A stretch of 64,000 nt of DNA, taken from the NCBI GenBank assembly GCA_025200525.1, contig CM045762.1:2232001-2296000 (forward strand). Reading direction: 5' to 3'. The notes beneath the pieces are model-generated. The model was not told where the DNA came from, searched no databases, and saw only the letters and a list, made by a program, of their open reading frames with translations. This stretch comes from Camellia lanceoleosa. Taxonomy: Eukaryota > Streptophyta > Magnoliopsida > Ericales > Theaceae. Below are positions 20,871 to 32,601 of this stretch, in pieces (within the stretch, counting starts at the first letter, position 1; each line of letters starts with the position of its first letter). The translations under genes and the position numbers were made by a program.

Positions 20871-23642
20871 ATGAAGAGAACCTGCCAGAAAAAGATTAAC
20901 AATCTCAACAAAATACTAGAACCCACATCCGTAAATTCAACTATCCATTTACTTTGCCACTTGGGAAGATTACAAGATGCTCTAAAACTCATCTTCTCTA
21001 ACCCAACCCACTCGGATTATTCTCTGTATTCAAAAATTTTGCGGCTTTGCATCCACAGAAAGGCAAAAATGGAAGGCCGTTTGATTCATGGTCATCTTTT
21101 AGCCAATGGGCTTCATTCAAATGCATATTTAAACACAAATTTAGTTATATTCTATTCGAAGCTCGGTGACATGGTTAACTCCCGTAAAGTGTTCGATAGA
21201 ATGTCTGAGAGGAGTTTGGTCACTTGGACAGCGTTGGTTTCTGGGTATTCTCAAAATGGGGACTCAGAGGAAGCTCTTGTGGTGTTTTCAGCAATGCATA
21301 GGATTGGTGTTAATGTTAAGGCTAATCAGTTCACTTATGGGAGCGCTTTGAGGGCGTGTACGAGTATGATGTGTTTGGACAGAGGGAAGCAAATTCAAGG
21401 ATGTATTCAAAAGAGTAGACTTGTTAAGAACTTGTTTGTGCAGAGTGCATTGGTTGATTTGCATTCGAAGTGTGGGAAAATGGAAGACGCATGTTACATT
21501 TTTGAGTCGATGTTGGAGAGGGATGTGGTTTCTTGGAATGTGATGATAGGTGGGTATGCTGTTCAGGGTTTTGCTGATGATGCCTTACGATTGTTTCGTT
21601 CAATGCTTAGAGCAGGTATTGTCACATATTCTTGAAATTTTTAAATTTTAAATTATTATGCATGTGTTGTTCTTGCATTGTCCAATATTGGTTTGATGCA
21701 TAAATCATAAAAGAAAACAAAATCAAAATGTGTAAAGTTATTCAGGTAGTTAGATGGTGTAATCCAACGCATTTCATATGGTTGAGTGTAATTTTGAACT
21801 CATAGATTTGTAGAAATTAAAATGGTATTTATGAATACATGCAAAATAGTTTTATGAAGTGAAATGTTAATAGGATTCGGTTAAGCCCAAAGGATATCTT
21901 CAAAGAAAAAAACCCTGAAAACACAAGTAAAAATGTGAGAGCAAAACTGGGATTCTCATAGTATAACTTGATGTTGAGGGGTCTCATAGGAATCCACTAA
22001 AATTCTTTTGAACACTATGATGCATGCTTATCTCATCATCTCTTTTTCCACCTAGATTCCTAGAAGATTTGTTATCAGATTATTTTGTTTCATTTGCACT
22101 TTTTTGGGTTCCCCAAAATAAGTAAAGCACCTTCACATTTAGTTGATCATAAAGTGGGCAGTCAATTTTGTAAGAGAGTGATAATAGATGCCAAGAAGCC
22201 TTTTCTCATTAAAAGCATAAACTTTTTAACATACTTGCAATGAATCTTGATACTACTTATGCTGCATTTTCAATGTTTGAGTTGCTTGGCATGCTCAAGA
22301 GACAGAAGATGTAACCACTCATTGCGTTTTTTCTTTCAAATGAACATTCATTTGTGTTTCAATGCTAACCATGTAATGAACAACTATCCACTGGAAGTTA
22401 TCAATCAATGGCATATATTACAAACAAGTGTAAGCACCGATATTTTAGCTAGTACTTCTGTTTCATGAATGTGCATATATTGTTTCCCTTTATGAATTTT
22501 TTCTTGCCCTTATTCCAACTCCAAATTTTGATAGGTATGATCCCTGATTCCTTTACCTTGGGTAGTATTATGAAAGCCTTTGTTGGAGGAAGTAGTCTGA
22601 TGAAGGTCTTCCAGATGCATGGATTCATCATTCAACTGGGCTGTGAATCACATTATGTTTTGATTGGATCACTGATTGATGCATATGCAAAATGTGGGAG
22701 TGTTAGAATTGCAGATCGGATTTACAAGAGTATGCTAAAAAAAGATACAATAGCGTGCACCGCATTAATCACTGGATATGCACGTGAAGGTACCTATAGT
22801 AGAGATGCCTTTGATCTCTTCAATGGAATACATCAGATGCATATGGGAGTTGATAATGTTATATTATGCTCCATGCTCAATATATGTGCCAATACAGCAT
22901 CACTGGATTTGGGAAGACAAATTCATGCCTTGGTGTTGAAATGTCAATCCAAACATGATGTAGCCATGGGAAACACTCTCATTGATATGTACTCAAAATC
23001 TGGAGAAATTGAAGATGCTAAACAAGTTTTCAATGAGATGGAGCAGAAAAATGTTGTTTCATGGACGTCATTGATTGCCGGATATGGGAAGCATGGCTAC
23101 GGGCATAAGGCGATTGCACTGTATAAGAAGATGGAATGTGAGGGGTTGAAACCAAATGACGTTACATTCCTAACTCTTCTCTTCGCTTGTAGCCATGTTG
23201 GTTGACTACTGAAGCATCAGAATGCTTCAATAACATGGTTGGTAAATACAATATCTTGCTAAGGGCTGAACACTATTCTTGTATAGTCGACGTCTTTGCA
23301 CGTGGAGGGAAGTTAGAAGAAGCCTATATTCTAATACAAAAGATGAATATTAAGCCTGATGCCTCGCTTTGGGGTGCTATTCTTGGGGCATGCAACGTCT
23401 ATGGTGACATGTCTCTTGGAGAAGTAGCAGCCTGGCATTTGTTTAATATAGAACCTGAGAAGTCAGTCAACTATGTGGTTTTAGCAGGAACCTATGCTGC
23501 AGTTGGCTTGTGGGACAGTGTTTGGAAGACAAGGAAATTAATGGAAGAGAGAAGTCTAGTAAAGTATCCTGGATACAGTCTTCTTCGGTCCATTAAAAAG
23601 AGGGTGCCTCTTTTGCAGCCAAAGTTGGAATTGCTGCACTGA
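20871..23642 (+). CDS. PLS-type pentatricopeptide repeat protein, one intron, one frameshift
   Basis: Exon 1 spans 20,871-21,615 and exon 2 22,535-23,642. The GT...AG intron (21,616-22,534) joins GCA-G to GT-ATG in frame, giving ...SMLRAG then MIPDSFTLGS. The product would be about 615 residues of PPR repeats, with hallmark VTWTALVSGYSQNGDSEEAL, VSWNVMIGGYAVQG and VSWTSLIAGYGKHGYGHKAI, then an E-domain-like tail (AEHYSCIVDVFARGGKLEEA, DASLWGAILGAC) and no DYW domain. PLS-type PPR proteins bind organellar RNA, often for C-to-U editing. At 23,203-23,205 a TGA stops the frame; the alternate frame continues correctly (LTTEASECFNNM), consistent with one missing T. It may be a recent pseudogene, a truncated protein or a sequence error. 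Targeting by the first residues is unclear. Confidence 0.8.
21616..22534 (+). other. Intron of the PPR gene
   Basis: 919 bp with GTATTG donor and GATAG acceptor, AT-rich and without recognisable inserts. Most plant PPR genes have no intron, so this one is mildly unusual. Confidence 0.75.
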
Positions 23643-23960
23643 ACTGCATACATGTCTTGTTCTTATTGGGTTAGATGCAAGTCTTGTGTTGATGCCACAA
23701 GGGAAATGCAGCAGATGGTTGTTTTATCATAATATATTAATGATCCAAGGACATCAACGAGGTTTTCGATAGTACTACCCTGGTCAGATTCTCATGCAGT
23801 CATACTTCTTCGTTTCTATACATTCAGGTATCCATCCTTCTCCTGTAAACTTTTGCCCTCCTATATATATCTTCTCTTTATCTCTTCCAACCTTCCCCAT
23901 TTCAGGTGGAAAATGTCAACAAATCATATACGTTGCTGCTTGATAGATGTTGTGTGTATT

Positions 23961-24381
23961 GGGTAAATTAAACTATTCACCCTCAGACTTTCACCTGAAT
24001 TTTAATTTGGTCCCGCATCTTCTAATTGTAATAATTAGATCCTCAAACTTTAACTTGCGTTTCAATGTGGTCCTCCCATCTCTTTGGTTAAAAATTTGGA
24101 CAGGAAGTGCAGACCTGAGGGCCACGTGAGCACATTTTAGGGACATTAGAAGAAAAAAAAACTTATATGACAAATTACACTCTTCACACTCTAAATTTCT
24201 CTCAAATTTCACTTTAGTCCCTCATGTTTCAACTTTTACTCAAATTTCAAACGGTGGAATGACAGGAGGATTACATTGAAACACGGGTTAAAGTCTGAAT
24301 ATTTAATTGTTACAATTTGAAGATGGGGGACCAAAGTAAAATTTGGGTGAAATTTTTTAGAATGAAAACTGTAATTTACCC
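23961..24381. mobile_element. Mutator-type MITE, 421 bp, with long TIRs
   Basis: The ends are GGGTAAATTA and TAATTTACCC. Inverted similarity continues for about 100 bp (for example CATCTTCTAATTGTAATAATTA against its inverted partner). Flanking 9-bp sequences GTGTGTATT (23,952-23,960) and TTGTGTATT (24,382-24,390) match at 8 of 9 positions, as expected for a Mutator TSD. There is no transposase. Confidence 0.75.
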
Positions 24382-24390
24382 TTGTGTATT

Positions 24391-26014
24391 TTTTAACGTA
24401 TTTTTCTGGTAGTTAGTTTACATAAACTTCTCAATCAATCATACTTTTGTATTATATCGGAGGTCAGTGCTATAATTTTAATATGAATGAAATTTGTCCT
24501 CTACAATCTTCAGTTTGTCCCAATTTTGTCTCGCTCTTTTTTTTTTAGCGGTACATGTATATCCTCTTTTCAGATATCAAGAGGACGCTGTTCACTGCTA
24601 GTTATTTGATTTTTCTCCAGAATCAGAGCTGAGAGTTGAACACCAAGCAGCCTGCTGGTAGCAAGGAACAATGCATCGATGGTAGCTTACAATGCAAGTT
24701 TCTTCATATTATGTATGTTATATATTGTTAGCATTTGACTTCATAAATTTGTATGTTTTAAATTCACTAGATCAATGGAGCTGAAATTATCAAGTGGCAA
24801 TTACAGACATTGATTTGAAATTGGCTGCTGTGACTGTTGTTGATGGGTAAACTATAGTTGTGTATCTTACTTATGTCAGAGTTTGACTGAAATTTAACAA
24901 CCGGATCTTCTCAATGTAGAATGGGGTGTGTAAACATTCTCACCTGCACATACAATTGAGACACAAAAGTGTACCAACCAAGAGAGATTTTAGTGGTTGC
25001 GGAAAAGCTTTTGAGAGAAGATGGATATGGAGGAGAGATTTAGTGGTTGCAGAGGAGCTTTTGAGAGATGATGGATATGGAGGAACAAAATTGTTGAAGC
25101 ATCCAAGTTGGAATGAAGAGCATTAATGTGTCCAAGTTGGAATGAAAACTAGCTGATCTTGGTGGACATTGGGCAGAAATGCTATTGTTAAATCATGCAA
25201 GTGTTCTTTAACTTCGCAGATGTCTCAAGTGAAACTTGGTCACACATAATATATTAGAATTCTGTAAGAGCAGTTAGCCTTTGCACCTATCTTCTCCTCC
25301 TACTATACTTTTTTTATATGTAATTCTCAGTTATTTTGCACTTGTGTGTACAGTGTAAAAAATTTGTAGCACCTAAGACTATCTTGTTTGGTTGTATATT
25401 TGCACATTTGTACACCTGATGATGAACTTGCTATATTGCAAAAACATGTTACACGGATTTGTTCTTGCATATGCTTTAAACCAAACTTCCCTTCAAATTT
25501 TCTTTTATACATTTTGCATCACTAAAGGCATGCGTTGGTGATTTAGGAAATCAGAAATTATGTTCGCAAGCATTTTTGGAAGGAAATTATGTTACCCACA
25601 TAATCTTATGGCTATGCTTATCGAGCTAATCTAATATTTTCGTAGATGATCTACACAAATAAAAAAAAAGCTTACAAAATGAGCAATGCAATTATTCAAG
25701 TAGGCTCATGGTGGGTACACATGAGCGAATTGAACGCTTCAACCTTCTTGAAAATAATAACGTAAGGGACAATAATTAATATACCCAACAAATATACAAA
25801 TTAAGACAAAGTTTGCATGTAGATCTCATTACTTAATGTAATGTTAATATAACATTGTTTCCAGTTAATTTATTTGTTAGTTTTTCTTCAATATTATTAT
25901 TTTTGTAGAAATTGTTTTTGTATAAATATATAAAATTTTGTAAAGTAAAACTACTAGACGATGTCAATGGAGTTTTGAAGTTATAATGTAATATGACCGA
26001 AAACAGCCACAACA
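24391..26014. other. Intergenic region between PPR gene and tRNA
   Basis: No supported gene. A 66-codon open frame at 24,926-25,126 arises partly from a tandem duplication and matches nothing I recognise. The rest is AT-rich. Confidence 0.5.
24991..25083. repeat. 50-bp imperfect tandem duplication
   Basis: Two copies starting TAGTGGTTGC at 24,991 and 25,041, each followed by AGCTTTTGAGAGA and GATGGATATGGAGG. Confidence 0.75.
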
Positions 26015-26087
26015 GATCGCGTGGCCTAATGGATAAGGCGCTCGCCTCCGGAGCGGGAGATTGTGGGTTCGAGTCCCATCGCGATCG
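26015..26087 (+). tRNA. tRNA-Arg (CCG)
   Basis: A 73-nt cloverleaf. The acceptor stem GATCGCG pairs with CGCGATC, with discriminator G. The D-arm is GGCCTAATGGATAAGGC; the anticodon arm is CTCGC-CTCCGGA-GCGGG with anticodon CCG, reading Arg codon CGG. The T-arm holds the B box GGTTCGAGTCC. A T run (26,105-26,108) can stop Pol III. There is no intron, and no CCA is encoded, as in nuclear genes. Confidence 0.95.
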
Positions 26088-26712
26088 TCTCTCCTATTAC
26101 AATATTTTGTGGCCAAAATCATTCGGTATGAAATCCCATCAATTTTTCTTCCTTTTTTATATGCAATCATGACTTTTTAAAATAAAATAATTCATCATAA
26201 ATAGAATGGCTGTTTGATATTTGATATAAATTTGGTTCATCAAAGGATCTAGTCATTCTTTCAGAAAGAAACCGGCAAGTTTTCCTGTTAGCACACGAGC
26301 TTTAAAAAAAAAAAACCAACAGAAACCCCACCCTTAACCAAAAAAAACCAAACACACATTTCTTTAGACCAAACATCAAATTTGATTTAGTTCCACCAAA
26401 AAAACATCATATTTGTTTTGGGCTGCATGTAAACACAGTATGATCATATTATTGATCTCAGCAAATACCAGGTCCTTCAATAACATACCTCAAAAATAAA
26501 ATATATAGATCACATTTATCCATTATGACCTACATAAGGATCATTCAGTGCCTGTCAACACAAATGATCATTACCCACTAGAATCCATTTATTCAAAGTT
26601 TGATCTACAATTATAGCTCTACAAGATTCAAATCCGCACTCTGGTCAGACCCCCAGACATAAAAAAGCATCCACAAAAAAGATCAAGACAGCAAAAGAAA
26701 CTGAAGCACTGC

Positions 26713-29700
26713 TCAAGCATCGTCAAGGGCAAGAACTCCAGGGAGTGATTTCCCCTCCAGAAGTTCCAAGCTTGCACCACCACCAGTTGAGATGTGACTC
26801 ATCTTGTCCGCAAGACCAACTTTCTCCACAGCTGCAACAGAGTCACCGCCTCCAATTATTGTTGTCACCCCCTTTTCGCTGCTAAGTTCTGCCAATTTCT
26901 TCGCGGTAGTCTGTTCATAGTAAAACAAAACAAATCCATCACTTGTTTAATACAACATCTTGTAGAGCTGTAAGAAAAACCGGTGAAACTGAATAGACTG
27001 CTCGACCCTGATTTTGATTTTCGGTCAGTTTTTCATAATGTATTGTCTGTTTCTTTCTTATTACACTAACATGGACTCTCGTGCCTTGCTTTGTAAGAGA
27101 GTAAAGGGGCTTGAACTACAAAGCACTCTCCAGACCATCAAGGCTGATGATGCCAACACTAGATTTAAATGAGTATGCAGATTGAGTCTATTTGGTGCAG
27201 TTTTTTTAAAGTTGAAAGTTGATAATCAAAAGCAAAACCTAAAAACAGCCTTCGCCCAACTTCTAGATAATCAACTTTTTTCAACTTATTTAAGCTATTT
27301 TTGTCTCGTAAGCTGTAAGCAGAAGCAGCACTAAACAAACTCACACAAACTACCAAATATTAAAAAAACGAAAAAAGAAGCTATAAGCAGCCCTATAAAG
27401 CTACATTAAACAGAGCCGTGTACATACCTCAGTCCCCACAGCAAACTTGTCGAACTCGAACACACCCATAGGTCCATTCCAAATAATAGTTTTGGTGGAA
27501 TCCAAGGCTTCACCAAATATCTTGATGGAATCAGGTCCAATGTCCAATCCCATCCAACCATCAGGGATACCAGATGCCGGGACAATCTACAAAACAGATT
27601 AAACATTGTTTAACCCCCTTGCAGCCAGAATTATCAAATCAAGAATTCAGTTAAACAAGGAAAACAATTCTTTTATTACTTGGCTTATTCGACACTAACA
27701 CGCATTGGATTAAACTCCTGTCATGGAAGGACAAAAGATAAAAAGGAGGAAGAGAGAGTGACTAACCTTGCTATTGGCATCAGCGGCAAACTTATCAGCA
27801 ACAACCACATCAGTAGGGAGCATTAAAGCCACCCCTTTAGACTTGGCCTTCTCTAGAAGTGATGTTGCAAGATCTAGCTTGTCTTCCTCCACAAGCGACG
27901 ATCCAACTGAGTACCCTTGGGCCTTGTAAAATGTAAAAATCATACCTCCACCAAGCAAGAGCATATCAACCTTCTCCAACAATGACTCGATCACACCAAT
28001 CTTACTTGATACCTTGGAGCCACCAACAATTGCAGCAAATGGTTTCTTGGGATTCGAAACAGCTCCAACTAGATAGTCAAGCTCCTGAAGGCATTGACAC
28101 AAGAAACATGTCAGGTAAATATGAAAAATAGTTACCAAAAGTATATATATATATTAGTTAGAAATAGTTTCTGCACAACAACAGCACAAACTTCAACTAA
28201 CAAAGAGAGCAAATTATAAGGGCAGGTAGTATAACAAGTCAGACTCCATGTGCAAATGTGAGCCAACCAAGAAAATCCAATACAACGTCCCTACGAACTC
28301 AATACACATAACTTTCTCTACACAAGTGAATGGTTTATGCTTGGCTATTTAGCCTATCAAAGCAAATATAAAGATTTTCTGATTATTAGTCTCTCATGCT
28401 TGCAGGGCTCATAAGTACAACCAGGAAGGTACTCATCCTCTTCGCAGCTTGTTTAAGCTAATTAAGACAAGCCAAACTCCAAAAACTTCTCAAGGCCTCT
28501 AGACAAGTTAGACCGTGAAAATGAATGTTCAAAGGTTCAATTGAGCCTAATAACTAGTTCTCATTGCATATGTGCTGAAGCTCAACATCAGCAAAGCTAA
28601 TTTTGGTTAGAGCATGACAACGCATACCAAGGTACATTCATATCTATATCTGACAAACAATCAGATAATCCAAAATTCAACCTCCAACAAGAGCAATTTT
28701 GGGTAAAATTTGTCAGAATACATGAATGTGTATTTACCAATTTTCAATGGGCATACATGAATTTTACATGGTGAGATTGTGTTGCTAGTAGAAAGTAGCC
28801 AAAAGGGGCATGAAACTACAAACCTTCTGCATAAGAAATCCAGCAACAGAAGGCTTTAAGTACTTAGCCACTCCCTCTGTGGAAGCGTGTGCTCTATGAG
28901 CAGTTCCAAATGCATCATTCACGTAGAGGTCTGCGAGAGATGCTAGCTTCTTTGCAAATTCAGGGTCATTCTTCTCTTCTTCCTTGTAGAACCTCACATT
29001 CTCCAGGAGCAGAACACCTCCTTCTGGTATTTCAGCCACCATTATTTGAACTTCTTCACCGATACAGTCATTAGCCATCTTGACCTGTTGAAGGCGCATG
29101 AACAATATTAGCAGAGAGTCACCTAAACTAAATAAGCATATCAGCGCACATAAGACCTATGAAGAAAATAGAAATAGACAAACCTCAATACCAAGAAGTT
29201 CAGACAGCCTTGGCACAAGAGGTTTCAAGCTGTACTTAGGTGTAACACCCTTTGGGCGTCCCTGAAACCCAAAATTCAAAAAGAAGACAAAACATTTGCA
29301 TTAGTTTTTTTTTTAAGGAATTGCATCAGTTGCATTTTGTACAAATTTATGCTACAAAAGAATAGCGATATATAGAAAAGGAAATATAAACTAAACTCAA
29401 AGACTACTGCCTCCTATTGTATGAAAAAAAGAAAACATAATCCGACCAGTATACACACCAAACCTTTTCAATCCCCCTATCCAATTACCAAGCAACCAAC
29501 ATAAAACAAACAAAGAAAAAGAATATCAATACAAAACAATTGTTTTAGTTATTTCATGACATCAAATACACAGAAGCTTTCAAAGAAAACCCATTGATGC
29601 AAGAACAAAAAAACACTTCAATATAGACTTGCAAAAGCAAAAAAAAAAAATGGTCCACAGTAACCCCAGAAAGGGAAGATATCGACAATACTCCAAGAAT

Positions 29701-30672
29701 CAATATTCCCTATTCTTAACAAATTACATCACCCAATAAATAAATTTACATGCATTGGAACAATCATGTGTGTCATATATCAGGCCATCTTCCACTAATA
29801 AGTACTGTATTCTTTCCACCAAAAATTTAGAGAGAGAGAGAGAGAATGAGTTAACTAGAGGCAATGAATATATTTCTGCCAAATGTGGTCACAGAGTATA
29901 CTAAAGCAAGCCAGTACAATAACTAAGGATCTCAAAGATGGAGCCTTCATCAGAAAACAAAAAAGCCCAGTTAGCAAAATATGGAGAAAAAGTGAAAGAA
30001 ACGATGAACAACCATGTCAAAACAGATTAATGCCCGTAAATAAATCTGAACCCAAGATCTATAAACCAAATTATTTGGGGAGAGATTTGGAACAAGTGTC
30101 CGTTTAAGTGAGAAAAGAAAAGGAAATATTCGTCTTTTCTCAGTATGTATGTGTATATATATATATGTGAGATTTCTTTTTTCTTCCTTTTGATTGACAA
30201 ACTCGGTATGTTAAAAATACACCATCAATCAGTTTCATTTCACCAAATCTCACCATTTTATTTTTTTGAAACTGGCATACTAATAAGATAAATAACTTTG
30301 TCTCCATATCGCATCATTTCTTACCATTTCTCCACCAAATCGATCAATCAAAACAGGGTGTAAGCAGGGAAAATGAATAAAAAAAGAAAGATGTATTCCA
30401 TTGAGAATGATCTTAAACAACGAAAGAAAACCCAAAAAACGAAGATTTGAAGAAAAGACAAAAGATTGAAATAGTACCAGATGAGAAGAAAGGATGACTT
30501 TGGCACCATGACCCATCAAATACTTGATGGTAGGGACAGCAGCTCGGACTCTGGTATCATCGGTGATGTTGAGATTGTCATCCAAAGGAACGTTCAGATC
30601 AACCCTCACAAACACCTTCTTTCCCTTCAAATCTGCTTCCTTCAGTGTTCCCACACTCCTCTTCGTCGCCAT
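26713..30672 (-). CDS. PGK: Cytosolic phosphoglycerate kinase, six coding exons, intact
   Basis: Coding exons (minus strand): 30,478-30,672; 29,184-29,261; 28,824-29,084; 27,767-28,084; 27,428-27,586; 26,713-26,910. All junctions are GT...AG, and all five introns fall between codons. The product has 402 residues, matching the ~401 of plant cytosolic PGK. It starts directly at [20 protein letters not shown] without a transit peptide. Visible motifs are [10 protein letters not shown] (3-phosphoglycerate site), [69 protein letters not shown] and the nucleotide-loop [10 protein letters not shown] with [11 protein letters not shown]. It catalyses 1,3-bisphosphoglycerate + ADP to 3-phosphoglycerate + ATP in glycolysis. 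It is the only clearly intact protein gene in the window and resembles the array segments and the pseudogene at 14,396-16,130. Confidence 0.97.
27180..27420. mobile_element. Possible MITE in PGK intron 5
   Basis: A stretch rich in TTGAAAGTTGATAATC / GATAATCAACTTTTTTCAAC inverted words, with AGCTGTAAGCAGAAGCAGC and AGCTATAAGCAGCCC as related words, lies between coding exons 5 and 6. The boundaries are unclear. Confidence 0.35.
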
Positions 30673-30687
30673 TATTACGCTTCCTTC

Positions 30688-30797
30688 CTATCAAACAAAA
30701 AAACAAACACACCATATATAATAAGAATAAAAATCAACAGATCGATTCAAATCACAGATCATAACCACATGGGATGTCTTTGAGGATTTGAACTTAC
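30688..30797 (-). other. Intron in the PGK 5' UTR
   Basis: The donor GTAAGTTC (30,797 leftward) and acceptor TTTGATAG (to 30,688) lie 15 bases upstream of the ATG. The same donor is preserved in the pseudogene near 16,077-16,085, which supports it. Confidence 0.65.
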
Positions 30798-30924
30798 TAA
30801 GATTCAAGAGAGATAAAAAGGGCTTAGGGATTCGAGATTGATTTGCTTTGAATACGATTGATGGAGCAGTCCAGTCTCGCAGACACAAATGAGAGAGCGA
30901 AGAGATAAACAAGGATCTGTGAAA

Positions 30925-30932
30925 ATTTTATA
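30925..30932 (-). promoter_or_regulatory. TATA box of PGK
   Basis: The minus strand reads TATAAAAT about 130 bp upstream of the 5' UTR intron donor. It is a likely core promoter, inferred from sequence and position. Confidence 0.45.
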
Positions 30933-31092
30933 TCAGAAGGCGCACGATAAGACTGCTATTCTATAATGAGAGTCGTGCTTTATGCGCACACCTAGTTTCC
31001 ATTCGCGACGAATAATGGTTATTTGTTTTGGTGAAGCCCGTGGGCGTGCGTCGTGCGTTTTGGAATTGGGTGGCTGGGTGGTAAAATCAAAA

Positions 31093-31716
31093 TTAGGAGT
31101 TGTTTGGGGTATTCTAAATAAGTGTATTTTTTATCTTTTTAAACTAAAAAGTTGATGTTGAAAATATGAATATTTGCGTTAATTTTTTGACTTTTTATGA
31201 AAAAATATGTAATAAAAAATTGTAAAAATTAATTTGTAGGAGAAAATTAGAATTGAGAGTTGTGCCGTCGTAATTGTTAACTTTTGATGAATAATAATAA
31301 CTTTTTAAATTTTTGAGTAACTTTTTAATTTTTTAACTTTTTAAAATGTTCCCAAACTTGGCCTTGTACTCTACTTTTTTAGGAGCATGCTAAAAGAATA
31401 TACCGAATATTTATTTACAATTAAAAAATCCAATTTTATTTATATTTTTACATAAGAGGTGTTACATCATTTTTTTTCTTTTTAGAATTTATAAAATGTA
31501 TAGCATTACTTCTTTATAAATTGAAACTCAGACACATATTTTGGTCAAGTTTTTTTTTTTTTGAACGAATATTTTGGTCAAGTTTAGCAACTCAAAAATA
31601 ATTCATCTTTTTATCTTTTTATATTTTTTTTCATCACATCCTTCTCTATTTTTCTGCACATCTTTTCATAAAAAGACAAAAAATACACTTATTTAGGTCA
31701 TCTCAAACAACCCCTT
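31093..31716. mobile_element. MITE with GTTGTTTG-type TIRs, about 620 bp
   Basis: The left end GTTGTTTGGGGTATTCTAAA continues into TAAGTGTATTTTTTATC. The right end, read inverted, is GTTGTTTGAGATGACCTAAA, then TAAGTGTATTTTTTGTC. It is AT-rich and non-coding. A relative sits at 32,602-33,260. Confidence 0.6.
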
Positions 31717-31727
31717 TGCATGAAAGT

Positions 31728-31960
31728 ATGGCTTCGTTTGACAAGTGACTTTTTTAGTTAAAAAGTCAAAAAATTATTTAAAAAATCAAAAAGTCAACAA
31801 TTTATATCAAAAAGTCAAAAAATCTATTTTCTCTCTATTTTTTTCACATTTTTTTATAAAAAGTCAAAAAAATTATTCTAAACATACTAATTTTTTTACA
31901 TCATATTTTAACCAAAAAATTTTAAAGTTGCTAAAAATATTTGTTCCCAAACGAGACTTA
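31728..31960. mobile_element. Small AT-rich MITE with CGTTTG ends
   Basis: The left end CTTCGTTTGACAAG and the right end TTGTTCCCAAACGAGAC are inverted relatives. The body is runs of AAAAAGTCAAAAA and its complement. Confidence 0.45.
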
Positions 31961-32289
31961 TGAGTGGGGAATTTTAATAATTGCAAACAAATTTGGGAAC
32001 CAATCTAATTTTGTCTAATTTAGGCTAGTTTGGCCAATTTCCTTTTAAATCTAATGTCTCTTTTGAAAAGCTTAAAAAAAATCAACTTATTATTCTTTTA
32101 ACTTATTTAAATTACATTATTTTTTTATTTTATTTTTTTACCTCTTTTCATCATAAATAAAAAAATTAATTTTTTTAATACTTCTCAAAATAACCCTAAA
32201 AATAATTGATCCCATGAAATCCATTTGATTCTTCAATTGACTTGTGTCTAATCTGATTTAATTGGAAGTCCTTTAATATAATTAATTGA

Positions 32290-32363
32290 GAATCTTTAGT
32301 TATTGGGATGTCAAAAACATTTCAGTGAATCTTTAGTTATTGGGATGTCAAAAACATTTCAGT
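32290..32363. repeat. 37-bp perfect tandem duplication
   Basis: GAATCTTTAGTTATTGGGAT and the following TCAAAAACATTTCAG occur twice without a gap, at 32,290 and 32,327. Confidence 0.9.
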
Positions 32364-32442
32364 TATGACACATGTTTGTGCCATGTGCTGCTACGGCTAC
32401 GTGACTGTGAATAGGAAAAAGCCTCATACACTCAGTAAACTT

Positions 32443-32568
32443 GACACCCAGTGACATTCAGTGCCACGTGTCACTGGGTGATTGACCTGAAATTAAAAAA
32501 AAAAAAAAAAGGAAAATTGACCAGTGGGGGTGCCCCATGTCACTGGGGGTGAACCCCCACTGGGTGTA
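32443..32568. mobile_element. Foldback MITE with CACCCAGTG arms
   Basis: The left side GACACCCAGTGACATTCAGT and GTGTCACTGGGTG pair with the right side CCAGTGGGGGTG and CCCCCACTGGGTGTAC. Both single arms are themselves inverted repeats. An A-run at 32,494-32,511 separates the halves. Confidence 0.5.
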
Positions 32569-32601
32569 CAAAGCGCGGTTGCTGTGAATATAACTAAGTT
32601 A

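Noticed and set aside
22247..22468. Extra exon in the PPR intron
   Set aside because: The 73-codon frame has no PPR motif and direct splicing from 21,615 to 22,535 gives a continuous repeat.
24926..25126. 66-codon ORF between PPR and tRNA
   Set aside because: Created partly by a 50-bp tandem duplication; no motif and no neighbouring exons.
28615..28830. Retroelement insertion in PGK intron 3
   Set aside because: The match to the array is to PGK intron and exon border sequence itself; no LTR or PBS is present here, so PGK is the likely source, not the target.
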